From positions 72,890,641-72,954,640 of the forward strand of contig CM055313.2 of assembly GCA_029255685.2 (NCBI GenBank): a stretch of 64,000 nt of DNA. Direction: 5' to 3'. The notes beneath the pieces are model-generated. The model had not been told where the DNA came from and searched no databases. It was given only the letters and a program-made list of their open reading frames with translations. Made by a program: the position numbers and the translations under genes. The stretch comes from Silene conica (lineage: Eukaryota > Streptophyta > Magnoliopsida > Caryophyllales > Caryophyllaceae). Below are positions 35,073 through 46,120 of this stretch, piece by piece; position 1 is the first letter of the stretch, and each line of letters starts with the position of its first letter.

Positions 35073-35447
35073 GTTACTTGCAAATTCACAAGCCCGGTTC
35101 CAATATGCGTGGTTGCGGATTTTTTATGTGGGTTGATGGAGAGACGACTAATTGACAAAGGATTATACTCAATAATTTGTTGAAGGAATATAGAAGCCTG
35201 AAAAGTGAACTCCGACAAACAATCAAAGAGTTTAAAGAGATTCTAAGAGAGCTTAATGGAAAGAAGCTTAAAGAATTGATGGAAGAATTGAGGAATAAAA
35301 TGAGAGGAAAAAATTGACTGAAAGAATATTCTAATTTGAAGTGAAATTTGAAGTCCTACACGTGAGAAAGTTGACATGAGTCTTATTTTTGGTAGGTTTT
35401 AATAAAAAAAATGTAAGGTAGCTGAAAACCAAAAAAATAGGGACGTG

Positions 35448-36296
35448 TTTTTTCACATACGAATTTTACTCTTTCACATACATTTTTTACAATATTATCC
35501 TTGTCATTTTTTCTATTCCTCACCCAATTGATTTTGTTTTTCCCTCTACCCATCTCTCTTCATCACCAAGTCACTAACATTAACCCGTCATTTACTCCGT
35601 TCGCCACCTCCGACCAATTTGGTCGACAAATAAGTAATTATTAATCAATGATATGAACATAACTAAAAAGAAAAATAATTATTAATATTTAGAAAAAGAC
35701 AAACAAATTGAATTAAAAATTATAATAAAAGAAAACAACAATCTAGCGTACATACGTAACTCCCATATTTCCCTTCCCATCACCACCAATTGTCCCAGCC
35801 GCCAACACACTCCATCTCAAGCCGTTCGTACCACCCGGTCCATCCATAACCCCCAGCCGACAACCCAACTCCGTCTGTCCCAAACTGACTCCATCCCAAA
35901 CGCACTACTACATACTCCAATCACAACCAATCGCACCACTCCCTTATTGTCCTCTGTCCTCTCCAATAACGCACTACCTTATCGTACCACCTTCATCGCA
36001 GCAACCTCTAACCACCAGGCACACCAATAACAACCAGCAACCACCATAACCATCGTGTCATCCCCCACCCATAAAAAAACATGTTAAATTCGATAACACC
36101 TAATAATAATTGCTAAAATAAATAATTACTTCACTATTTGAAAAGTTATAATCAATTGTTCAAGCTAATTAGATTCGATTTTAGGGACAAATGAATATAT
36201 AAGCTAGAGTTGATTTGATTATATTGGTAAAAGAGTACGATATGAGAACTTTATGAAAAAATATATGTGAAAGAGTAAAGTCCGTATGTGAAAAAA
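35448..36296. mobile_element. inverted-repeat element of 849 bp in the right arm of the foldback element
   Basis: The ends pair over about 40 bp: TTTTTTCACATACGAATTTT on the left and the complement of AAAGTCCGTATGTGAAAAAA on the right, both followed inward by ACTCTTTCACATA. No clear target duplication was found. The interior (35760-36060) is C-rich and unlike its surroundings, perhaps captured sequence, but no reading frame is convincing. Confidence 0.62.
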
Positions 36297-37014
36297 GTAA
36301 TTCTGAAAAAATAAAGTAAGGTAGTTATTCACAAATGGACATAAATATAAGGTAGTTTCTGACAAAAACACCACTTTTTATGAAATAATTGGTTCTCTCG
36401 TCTTCTTTGGTCTTTGTGGCAACCAAAAGTAAACAAATAATCAGGAAATAGAGTGTTCTTTAATGTAACACAAATTCTCATTGAAGACAGACACTATCTG
36501 TAAAATCCCCTCGTCGCAGCGGAAAATATAAACATACAAACATGCCAAAATTTGCGCGGAAATAAAACTTTAACATGCTTGAAAGGTACGAGGTGAATTA
36601 ACAAAACTATACATGCGGAAATAAACGAAACATAGATAAGTATATAAATCTAAGTACAAAACCACAAGTACAAAACTGCAGCCCGGGATAGCATATCCCT
36701 ACAGGCACCAAAAATATTGTATAAAAGTCTAGGTCTAGCTAAACGATAAATGTGTAGGTCATCGATGATTGGATCATCGCTCGCTAGCCTCGGTAGCCCC
36801 TCCACCAGCCATCATGTATCTACATACATGAAAACATGTACGCCACAATCAGTGGGGAGTGACTAGAGTTCTCCTAGCCACCTATTGTCAGTAACACGTA
36901 ACACATAAGAATAAACATCCATCATACTCCAACATCACAATATGTGAAGTATACAACATCCTTCATATCAACATGCATCACTATGCAAAACCCTTAACCA
37001 ACTTCGGAAACTAT

Positions 37015-37080
37015 TTGAGGCGAGAGCCGGTCTCCCTTCCGGTTGCCCGGCCGGGGGGGTCTTTCTCCTCAAACCATTTC
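37015..37080. repeat. isolated copy of the AGCCGGT palindromic repeat
   Basis: GAGAGCCGGTCTCCCTTCCG and GTTGCCCGGCCGG resemble the four-copy array at 43124-43440 in the same solo LTR, on the other side of the CACTA insertion. Confidence 0.55.
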
Positions 37081-37289
37081 CGAACTCAGAATAAGAGTCG
37101 TCTAATGCCTTGGACGAACTATAACTCAAATGATAAACAGTACTCTAGATAAACATCCATTCAACAACATCTGTCACTGTACCCCAACTCATGCAAGCAG
37201 ATGCAAACAACAATATCTAGAACTAACCCCGACTCGGGAAAGAACTAAACACAATCAGCAGTGCCCAAGTCACACCCCGACTCAGGTAT

Positions 37290-37548
37290 ACTTGGTACAC
37301 AAGGTCAGCTAGCATTCATCCGTGAACCCCGACTCAGGCACGAATGGATACCGGTCAGCTAGTAATGGTCCAGAGGTCCCGACTCAGACTTAACCATTAC
37401 TCTTCGTAGTGAATCAGGATCCCGACTCAGACCTGACTCACCACAGTCAAACAAACTCACGGAGGGAAAGAGGTCCCGACTCAAACATCTCCCACCGCAT
37501 CATCCATACACGTGACGATCCAGAGGTCCCGACTCAGACATGTCCGTC
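37290..37548. repeat. diverged tandem repeat with core GTCCCGACTCAGAC
   Basis: GAGGTCCCGACTCAGAC or close variants recur at irregular spacing of about 50-75 bp. Each is followed by a short inverted phrase around it (for example TAATGGTCCAG ... TAACCATTAC). The array is cut by the TRIM and CACTA insertions and continues at 42879-43000. Confidence 0.65.
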
Positions 37549-38109
37549 TGTAACAACCCGACACACCACGGTCGTAACACACCCCCAATAAGATGGGAGG
37601 TAAGCCTTTGGGCCCATTATTTGTCCTCACTTAAGCCGAAAAGCACAAGGCCTTGTTACTAAGTGGTGGGTAGAAGCTATTATAAACATATCACAAGTCT
37701 CACATTCTACCGATGTGGGACAACTTTACTCCCATACTCTTGGGGTGTTACAAACTCCCCCACTTAAAGAACACAACGTCCTCGTTGTGCCTCAAACTTC
37801 AACTTGACCACAACCAGGGCCAGAATCCTCCCCCGCTAGGTGTGTGACCTGGGTACTCCCGACCACAGGCTCACCACACGGTCGCAGGGTCGCTCTGATA
37901 CCATTTGTAACAACCCGACCCACCACGGTCGTAACACACCCCCAATAAGATGGGAGGTAAGCCTTTGGGCCCATTATTTGTCCTCACTTAAGCCCAAAAG
38001 CACAAGGCCTTGTTACTAAGTGGTGGGTAGAAGCTATTATAAACATATCACAAGTCTCACATTCTACCGATGTGGGACAACTTTACTCCCATACTCTTGG
38101 GGTGTTACA
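37549..38109 (-). mobile_element. complete TRIM (miniature LTR retrotransposon), 561 bp
   Basis: Two direct repeats of 204 bp (37549-37752 and 37906-38109) differ at about two bases, start TGTAACACCCC and end GGGTTGTTACA on the minus strand. Between them lies a 153-bp interior holding the initiator-tRNA primer site TGGTATCAGAGC next to the right repeat and a polypurine tract (AAGTGGGGGAGTT) next to the left repeat. The 5-bp duplication CCGTC flanks it (37544-37548, 38110-38114). It codes for nothing and must have used another element's enzymes. Confidence 0.92.
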
Positions 38110-40188
38110 CCGTCACTCCACAAACACGCACGTATAACCGTCCTAAGACCAGAATATAACCGTCCTAAATTCATCCGTCCTCGTTGCCTAAGAGGACGGT
38201 TGAAAAAAAGTCAAACCGTCCTCTTTGAATTTATGAAAAAGGACGGTTTCAATTAGAACCGTCTTCTTTGAATTTATAAAAGAGGACGGTTCCAATTAGA
38301 ACCGTCTTCTTTGATGTTTCTAAGGAGGATGGTTGAGTTTGCAACCGTCTTCTTTGATGTTTTTAAGAAGGACGGTTGACTTTGTAACCGTCTTATTTGA
38401 TATTTTTAAAGAGGATGGTTTTGATTCGGAACCGTCTTGTTTTGAACATGCTCACATAATTTTTTAGCGTCATATTTTTGATATTGCCCGCCTTTTTTGG
38501 TCCCAATATATAAATATAGCTATCCTTTTCTTTGCACCAATTTATAACATCAAATTCATGATCTTTGGAAACTAATTTTTTAAATAAAAATTGTTTCATT
38601 AACTTAAATATTTCATATCTTACATTTCGGAAAATACAACAAGAGTTAAATTTAAACTCTAAATCTAACCGAACAAAAAGGAATAAGTTTGTAACTATAA
38701 AATATGAACTATGATATAATTTTAACACAAACTCTAGTGTTGAGATAGAAAACTTCGGACCAGTCTGAAGAATATATAGCCATGGCGCCATGCTGCATAT
38801 GTTCACACTAGTCTAAAGAATATCTAGCCATGCTAGCACACTCTTGAGAAAAAACCGGGGAGAAAAAGCGATCTCCACTGAAAAGATAAGAAATCATATA
38901 AGCCAGAATGCAGAAACCGGGGCAACTGATATAATATATTACGACACGATGGCATCCAACAACAGATCTCTCATGTAATATCAGATAAACTATGGCATAG
39001 GCACAACAGGTTTACCAGGCTCAAAATAGGGGTGCTAAACAGTATAGTCAGTGCGGCAATATACTATGTATGGCAGCAGAGGATTTTGAGTAGATATGAA
39101 AAGAAACTTATGATACCTGAGTAGTTTGTCATGCAGATTCAGACTGATTTACGAGTGAGGATTCAGAGTCAAATGAAAGGCAAAGTATCAAAGAGAGACA
39201 GGGACAAGCTGAAAAGAATTATGTAGATTGCTAGATAGTAATTTCGCAGTAAAAAAAGAGTTCAATTACGTTGGGCAGCGTGAAATATATGAGTAGTACA
39301 TATAAAAATATCAATGGGCCGATTCTGAATGGAACTATCTACAACGTTTGGAGACAACAAAACCTCAACACAATGGAAAATAAACTTATGAGACCAGCCA
39401 TTGTTGGACATAATATCCGAAAAGAGCAACAAGTTTTTTATGCTAGTATTAGGAAAGGCAATCTAAATGCCAAGGACAAAAATTTTATGACTCAGATAAT
39501 GGTCTGATTTGCAGCATATCATGCAGTATGTATGACTCGGATAGTAAGGAATATAGATTGCAATCAGATGTAAAAGGCCGTCTAAACATGAAGACTACCT
39601 TTTTCTGAAGAATTTGAAAACGCATTGAACATCACGATTAAAATACCTACAATTAAACAAAGTAAAATTAGTTTTCCCAAAGCCCGGAATAACAAACCAT
39701 AAAGCAGCTTTTGAGTACGCTTGTCACAGGAAGAAGAAAGACCAATAGAAATGCTTGGAACAGCTAAATTATTTACATACATTTTCACATTCCAATGATT
39801 GATAGGCAACATTTGAGGAAAATCAATCTCTCACATTCTCATCATCATCAATCTACATATCATAATGAATACAAATGAAAAGATTCAACCCATCAAGTAA
39901 CCAATCATAGTTTCTAATAACGCGAGCACTTGACCTATGATGACTAGTAACTAAGCTGAGTCCCAAAAAAATAAAACAGCTAACAAAAAATTTATGAATG
40001 AAACAGTCAAAAGTCCACGCAAATAAAAAAGATAATAAAAAAGGCAAACATACCATAATGTTAAATTAATTAAAGTCACAATGGTTACTCAATCAACTGA
40101 GCTCACCAAGTCTAAAGATAAACCGCTTACTGAACATACGCAAAAGAAAAAGTTACTAGTTTGACACTATGAACACCAGAAGCCTCAC

Positions 40189-40299
40189 CTTAATTAAATT
40201 AATCAGACGTTGCCTGAGACCAGATTTTTTAAGATCTTCTAAATACTTCTGAATATCAGCCGCCAAATCCCCCTCAAGACCCTGATCAAGCACAACAGC
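40189..40299 (-). pseudogene. exon-like piece of 37 codons inside the CACTA element
   Basis: Acceptor TGTGTGCAG and donor AAG|GTGAGG flank an open frame beginning AVVLDQGLEGDLAADIQKYL and ending GLRQRLINLIK. It is rich in charged helix-forming residues. The source gene is not recognised. Confidence 0.5.
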
Positions 40300-40777
40300 C
40301 TGCACACAGCAAACAGTTGGTTATTGAAACTGTTTAAGAACAAACAGTTGTCAAAACTGAATCTTTATGCCATTGGGGGATTAGATCTGTGCATTAGTAG
40401 TGTAAAAATTGGAGTATTTTGGAATGAAGATTAAGAAAGGGATAGGAATAAGGAAAAGGAAGAGGAAGAGAAAGAGAGAAGAAGGTGACAAACTTAGTCC
40501 TGAAAAATACATTTTGCAAACACTTTTCAGCATCATTTATCCAATTTCGGACGGTAAATGGGATAACATATTAGTCCAGAAAGGGGTTTGGTCGGTTAAC
40601 ATAAAAGGGCAAATGAATTCATCATTCAGACCCCCAAAGGCTCAAATGAACCTCCTGAATGCTACTCCATATTTAATTTAATTACATTAAGAAGCGCGCA
40701 CAGTTTAATGAGTCATTATCAATCGCCGAAATCCCAAATGTCAAAAGAAAAATCAATTATGATCGATAACTTAATAC

Positions 40778-40833
40778 CTTCCAGAAACCAACTTGGCAAT
40801 TTCAGTCCACCTATTAGCAAAGATCTTCTGGGC
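40778..40833 (-). pseudogene. captured MYB exon inside the CACTA element
   Basis: Between a splice acceptor (TTATATGCAG) and a donor (GGAAG|GTATTA) the minus strand encodes AQKIFANRWTEIAKLVSGR. This is the second half of a MYB repeat; from memory the closest match is the third-repeat exon of FOUR LIPS/MYB88-type proteins (KIFGNRWTEIAKVVSGR). Exact exon boundaries argue for capture of genomic DNA rather than of cDNA. Confidence 0.65.
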
Positions 40834-41651
40834 CTGCATATAAACTACTGTCACTGTTACAACTCCCAACTTTTATACTATATCTTTATGTAATTTTAAA
40901 ACAACAATAATAATAATAAAATGAGAACAAAGTTTAATGAGTTTTAGAGGATGACAAATGCCTAATAGGCAAGCTAACACGGAAAAGGAAAAGGAAGAAA
41001 CTTGAAATGAGAACAAAGTTATGATTCTGAATGCTTTCCACCATACCAATTGGATGACAAGGAACAAGGTCAGCCTTGAAAGATTTATGAGCAGACCCGA
41101 GCAGATTTGAAAAGAGATACAACAGGACATCAATGCCAAGGTGAAAGGTGTGCTCCATCAGTCATATTTGAAACAAGAAGCAATAGATAGTTTAATTTCA
41201 ATTTTGAATATGTAAAGAATAACTAGACTAGTCCAACAATGCAAAATAACAACACGCAATAATAACGACAACACACAATAATAATAACAGTGATAGTTAC
41301 ATTTCAGAATAATAATGTTAACATTAACACACACATGCATTTTAATCGCATTTTTGTAGCACCGTCACACGCACACACTTTCTAGCCAGCCTACCTAGAA
41401 TAGAACAGCCTACCTCAACTTACATCTGAAGGGATTTTGTCTTGTACATTAAGTTACAGAATTGCACATTAGAGCATGAATAAAACGGGTACATACATAT
41501 AATCTAGTTAGTTGAAAACTTTGGTTCAACTAACTTCACATCTATATTATTTGGTTGAGCTATTGCATGCATATTCTACTTTTGCTGCGAGAGATGGGGC
41601 TGGTAGTTTATATACACCTGGAATGCAAGTTCTGACAATTTATCATCTTAC

Positions 41652-41748
41652 CTTGCTTCACGATCAGCGAAAGCTGCCCCTGAATGAATTGGACACAAGC
41701 ATCATCATATTTGTATATAGGGGAAAGCCCTTGAATCTTACCGAAGAG
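41652..41748 (-). pseudogene. exon-like piece of 97 nt inside the CACTA element
   Basis: Acceptor TTTTACCAG and donor CAAG|GTAAGA flank LFGKIQGLSPIYKYDDACVQ and then FIQGQLSLIVKQ. Clean splice sites and an open frame suggest a captured exon of an unidentified gene. Confidence 0.5.
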
Positions 41749-42171
41749 CTGGTAAAAGACATTAAAGAATACAGGCAAGGGAGAAAGGGGCAGGAAATGA
41801 ATCTATCTTACCAAGACGCAGTCGACAATTCAGAGTCACTAGCAAGGAGCATACCTACGTGTCCGATCCACAACTCCCATACTCGGGGCTTGCAGCAAAC
41901 CAAGTCGAAGAACAAGGCAAGTCAGAATATAAGAGCAAAATAAAAAGAGAAAGTTTAATACATGGACGAGCTTTATCTGAAAGAGCTTTTCATCTCCACT
42001 ACCAAGTGCCAACAAAAGAGGATCACCGTCAATTTAGAACCTTACTAAATAAAACCAACTCAAGTCTGAATCCAGGGAATCTCATAAATGTTAATCATGA
42101 TAAATTTGTAATTATATTAAAATAACAATCAATCAATCAAACATAGAAACCCTAATAAAATTGAAGCTTAC

Positions 42172-42231
42172 CTCTCCTCTAATCTCATCATCTGCACTTT
42201 CTTTAATGGTCTCCTTTTGAATTTGTCCAAG
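42172..42231 (-). pseudogene. exon-like piece of 20 codons inside the CACTA element
   Basis: Acceptor GGATTGCAG and donor GAG|GTAAGC flank LGQIQKETIKESADDEIRGE. Source unknown; same strand as the other pieces. Confidence 0.42.
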
Positions 42232-42878
42232 CTGCAATCCAATCCTCGGACATCTTTCGGGCATTAGAAACCGCATAAAAGCTATAGATACTCAATGGTG
42301 AAAGCCGCCAAACACACTAGAATGGATTTCAGGTTGTCTTTCTGCAAATATTTGCCAATTCTCATTTTTCAAGATCGCTTCTTTTACTTTTAGAGTTTAT
42401 CGGGATAATAATGATGAACCCTTACCAATATCCACATCAGAAACAAACAAATCCTATTACTACCTGACAGTAAATAAACTGAGTTAATGTTTGGCATCCA
42501 GCTTTCTGCACAGAAACTGACCTATTGCTTTGATGATGAATGAACGAGAATTTGGAAAGTTAGGTTTTTTTGTTTAGAATTTATGATTGAATCGTATGGG
42601 GGTATATTCAATTGGCAGTGGAAGATGGGATTTTAGGTCAGATTTAGATAATTGATTATTAAGAGGACGGTTGAATGATACAACCGTCTTCTTTTTAAAT
42701 AAGAGGACGGTTTAATTGACCAACCGTCCTTATTACGTTTATAAAGAGGACGGTTGTTTTGTTAACCGTCCTATTTGTAATACTACTAATGGCGCCAATT
42801 TTATTTGGTTGATAGAGGACGGTTTTCACCTCAACCGTCCTCTAAGAGGCGTCCTCTTATCCTAGATTTGTAGTAGTG

Positions 42879-43000
42879 CGTATCAAACTAGAGGTCCCGA
42901 TTCAGACATAGCTTGATACGCAAGATACAACAGTACATATCGTACTCTAGCGGTCCCGACTCAGACATATTCCGATATGTACTACAAACAATTCTATGTC
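42879..43000. repeat. continuation of the GTCCCGACTCAGAC repeat
   Basis: Two more copies (GAGGTCCCGATTCAGAC near 42891, GCGGTCCCGACTCAGAC near 42950), again each enclosed by an inverted phrase (CGTATCAA ... TTGATACG; ACATATCG ... CGATATGT). This shows the array ran unbroken before the CACTA insertion. Confidence 0.65.
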
Positions 43001-43123
43001 TTAGTCTTACTTACTAGATTATATACTAACATGTGAAAGCCTACAAGCATACAAGTCACACTGAAGAAGAATCAAACAAATCGGATGAACCGATCATAAG
43101 TTAAACCAATTTTAGATGATAAC

Positions 43124-43440
43124 AGGGCTCTCAGCCGGTGTCAGACCGTCTGCCGGTCAGCCGGCTGGGAGTCCCTTCCCATACGCAGCCTTTGCATAAA
43201 AATGCAAGAGGAAAGGATCCTCAGCCGGTGGACCGGCTGCCGGCCACCCGGCTGGGAATCCTTCCTCAGCCTACTACTTACAATTTCTTAAAAGGGGGAG
43301 GGGATCCTTAGCCGGTCTACCGGCCGCCGGTCAACCGGCTAGGAATCCTCTTCCCTAGCTTTTCGTAAAAATCAACATACATAGGGTCTCTCAGCCGGTG
43401 GACCGGCGGCTGGTCGGCCTACCTGCTGGGAGGCTCTGTT
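43124..43440. repeat. four-copy tandem repeat with palindromic AGCCGGT/ACCGGCT
   Basis: Four units of roughly 75-100 bp, each containing CAGCCGGT...ACCGGC...GCCGG...CCGGCTGGGA and therefore able to fold. Unusually GC-rich within an AT-rich LTR. Confidence 0.7.
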
Positions 43441-44540
43441 CGTGAATTTCGCCATTTTCGACATTTTTAATCAATTCAATACTCCAACAATTCATCCTAA
43501 ACATGTTTCTAAACAACAACTCAACAGTCGCAGCATGTTTATAGCATCAAACAAGTATAAGAAACATAAGAACAACATCAAATTCATGAATTCACAACAC
43601 ATCCCCAAATTAAACCCATCTTTCATGTATACTCCATATTCAACCCTCATATTGATTTCACCACAAATTCTTCATAAGAATCAGATTATAAATCATATTA
43701 AAGATGTTTAGCAACCTATTTCATACTTACTTTCACATAATCACATCAAAAACACAAAGTATGCTAATATAACAAAATAGGCCGAGTATCTCATTATCGT
43801 CACCTCAAGCGTTTTAAGCTCCGGTTTCTTCCTCCACGATGTATGAATCAACCTCCGGGTTGTCCTAGTCAACTCCTAAGAACAAAAAACACATATTAGA
43901 GCCTAAAAACGATTCTAGGGCAAAACAGCCCGGAAATGAGAAGTAGAGATTTGAAAAACAAAAGTGATAGAAAGAACGAGAATCGTGAGAGGATTTCAAA
44001 AGTTAAAATGTTACCTTGATCTGAGATTAGACGAGCTTTTAGATGATCTTTTAAGAAGCTTAAAAGAGAGAAAAATGGTGAAGTTTGGTTTACATTGTCT
44101 TTGTGTTGTGAGAAATGAAATGTCGTTGAAAGGAGAAGGAGAATTGTCCTTTTATTTGTTTTGAGTCGGGTTTCCTAATTAAATGAAACTGAAACCTTAA
44201 GAAGGAATTACCAAGTGAACTCAACATCTTAAGATAAAATGAATCTTAAGACGGAACTTAACGAAATTTCTTAAAAATATGAATTATGAAATATTATTAA
44301 AATATTATTATATTCCGAAAATCACTTTAAATTTTAAAATATTCTTTTACGAAAATACGGGATGTTACACTATCCGTCATAAGCAGCTGAACACGGATAG
44401 TGTCGCTCTCACAATATGCAAGTGGCAAATCATGTAGAAATTAAATGAAGCACCCCACTTGTCATTCCACTTGTAATATTATGAGAGATGTACTATCCGT
44501 TCTCATCTTTTGATAAATAATGTCCATCTTCAATGAGACA

Positions 44541-44804
44541 ATCGGTTAATGTGAAAGTTGGAGGTCTATTAAGTTGTAAAAAAAGTGAATTTAGCCACTT
44601 GTTCAAAATTTGATGTGGAATTCAATATATTAACTACATAAAGTGAATTTGGTTATGCTTTTTAAAAACAAAATACAAGAAAATTATAAATGAATCAAAA
44701 TTAAATGTGAAATAACATTTTATAATATATCATTATAGAATTATATTAACAAAGACCTAAATTTCCTTGTCATGGAAAGTTGATGGTTAATGAAAGTTAT
44801 TTTA
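44541..44804. other. AT-rich DNA without recognisable content
   Basis: Between the small MITE and the next foldback element. I see no gene or repeat here. Confidence 0.5.
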
Positions 44805-44813
44805 TTAAAATTA

Positions 44814-46111
44814 GGAAATATGACAAATAACTACCTAATAAGTCTAAAAATTTTCATCTTACTACCTAATATAATTAATTTTGCAAGTAACTACCTAAAA
44901 TCACACAACATTAATCAGTTTGCTACTTTTTTGACGGAAACCAAACTTAAGTTATTTTTAAATGTTCGGGTTAAGTCAAATGACCATCATACCATTCCCT
45001 TAATAAAACTATTCCTTATTAACATATTACTCATCAGTCATCCCTCTTCCTCCCCCGATTAAACTCACTATAAATTCAATATTCATGCCGCCATTTTTAT
45101 CCATCAAAACCTCCATGAACATGCCTAATTTGCAGCACTAGAGGGAGGCAGTCTTCTGTTGTCTTCTCAAATTGATCAAGTAAGTATTTTTTTTCATTTT
45201 ATTTTCAGTATAAAACCCTTCCCCTAATTTGATTATTTTGTATAAAATTTGATAATTAAGCATCGATGTTACGTTTTTTTGTGTTAATGGTGGAATTTTG
45301 ATACTTAAGCATCACCACGATTCTTCAATTTCGGGAATTTTGTTGTTTTATTATAGGATGGTAGTTTGTATGAGATATTACCATGGTGGTAAATTTGAAT
45401 GGAAGAAGGGGAAAACTGAGATTGATGGAGAATCAGGGTTAGGAATTAGTGGAGAAATCTGGGTTTGGAGCGAGCGACATTGATGGAGAATCAGGGGAAG
45501 TGAGTTTTGTTGAAGGAGAGAGGGGGTTTAATGGAGAAAGGAGGGGGAGGGTAATTTAGGTATTAAATTAGGTTTTAAATTTAAGCGGGATGAAATAAAC
45601 TGATTTCCGTCATTTTTAGCAATTTCAGTCATTTTGGTAGTATCGTGTTAGAGCATCATTTACCATGGAGAATTTGCTCTCCATTGATAAATCTCCACAA
45701 AAAAATTCTCCATGGCTTGAATTACGATGGAGAGTTTCTCCATCCCCATGGAGCTCCATGAATTTCTCCATGTTTGTGGAGAATTTTGTGGAGAAAAAGT
45801 GGGGTAGGTAGATTAAAAAAAAAGTGGATTAAGAGTGGGTAGATAGATAAAAAAAATGGGTAGGAAAAAAAGTGGGTCCCATAATGGAGAGATTGATGGA
45901 GAAAAAAAGTATCCATTGTAATTGAAAATAATTGAGTCGTGAAAAATATACGGAGATAAAGAGATGGAGAGAAAAGATGGAGAAAAACCCATCCATTGTA
46001 AAGGATGCTCTTAGTTTTTACATTTATTAGGTTGTTATTTGAATAATTGAACATATAAGGTAGTAAGATGTAAAATTTTAGACTTATTAGGTAGTAATAT
46101 GCTAAATAGCC
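44814..46111. mobile_element. foldback Mutator-like element, 1.3 kb
   Basis: The arms share ACTACCTAATAAGTCTAAAA (left 44832 onward; right in complement) and CATCTTACTACCT. A 9-bp duplication, TTAAAATTA, flanks them (44805-44813 and 46112-46120). The interior holds short open frames but no credible protein. A Tourist MITE is inserted in the right half. Confidence 0.75.
45651..46010. mobile_element. Tourist MITE (PIF/Harbinger-like), 360 bp
   Basis: Ends GAGCATC...GATGCTC with TTA on both sides (45648-45650, 46011-46013). The subterminal regions pair: CATTTACCATGGAGAA with the complement of TTCTCC...CCATTGTAAAGG. The interior repeats TGGAGA-type phrases. Confidence 0.8.
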
Positions 46112-46120
46112 TTAAAATTA

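Larger units (their letters stand above)
5979..36371. mobile_element. foldback Mutator-like element, outermost level of the nest
   Basis: The left arm (5979-6241) and right arm (35078-36371) are long imperfect inverted repeats. Left TTACTTTATATTATGTCCGT pairs with the complement of right ACGGACATAAATATAAGGTAG-like sequence. Left TTCTTAATTCTTCCATCAAA pairs with right AATTGATGGAAGAATTGAGG. The ends are flanked by a 9-bp duplication, CACTTTTTA, at 5970-5978 and 36372-36380, the size expected for Mutator-like elements. Tat element A split its middle, and a second small element (35448-36296) split the right arm. No transposase was seen, so it is non-autonomous. Confidence 0.78.
38114..42878. mobile_element. 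CACTA (En/Spm) DNA transposon, 4.8 kb, non-autonomous
   Basis: The right end reads in complement CACTACTACAAATCTAGG and the left end CACTCCACAAACACGCAC. The 3-bp duplication CGT lies at 38111-38113 and 42879-42881. Both subterminal regions (38136-38440 and 42660-42845) carry many copies of AACCGTCCTC / GAGGACGGTT in both orientations, the usual transposase-binding layout of CACTA elements. No transposase could be read in the interior (38450-42650), which instead has exon-like pieces on the minus strand. Confidence 0.85.
36499..44369 (-). repeat. solo LTR (about 2.5 kb without insertions), probably of a Tekay/Del-type gypsy element
   Basis: On the minus strand it starts TGTAACATCCCGTATTTTCG and ends GGGGATTTTACA, flanked by the 5-bp duplication CTATC (36494-36498 and 44370-44374). 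The two ends do not resemble each other and no internal region or second LTR exists, so this is one LTR left after recombination. The lineage guess rests on length and the TGTAACATCCC start. It hosts the CACTA element and the TRIM. The sequence at 43441-44360 is otherwise AT-rich and without a gene. Confidence 0.72.
36476..44540. mobile_element. small MITE split by a solo LTR
   Basis: The left end TCTCATTGAAGACAGACACT and the right end, read in complement as GTCTCATTGAAGATGGACAT, form a terminal inverted repeat of about 30 bp. Without the insertion the element would be only about 200 bp. The target duplication is unclear, so the superfamily is open. Confidence 0.4.

Noticed and set aside
35760..36060. 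C-rich stretch considered as a captured gene
   Set aside because: No frame stays open with exon-like borders on either strand, so only the compositional contrast was reported.
37130..37591. Two 60-codon frames in the solo LTR
   Set aside because: They lie in the GTCCCGACTCAGAC tandem array; the peptide similarity between units is just the repeat.
41512..41943. Open frame of 143 codons on the plus strand within the CACTA element
   Set aside because: No recognisable domain, and it overlaps the minus-strand exon-like piece at 41748-41652, which has better splice evidence.
37543..43000. Repeat arrays considered as a CRISPR array
   Set aside because: Units vary in length and sequence, spacers are inverted phrases, and this is plant nuclear DNA.
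44790..45062. 90-codon open frame at the start of the 1.3-kb foldback element
   Set aside because: AT-rich composition, lies mostly in the inverted arm, no family resemblance.
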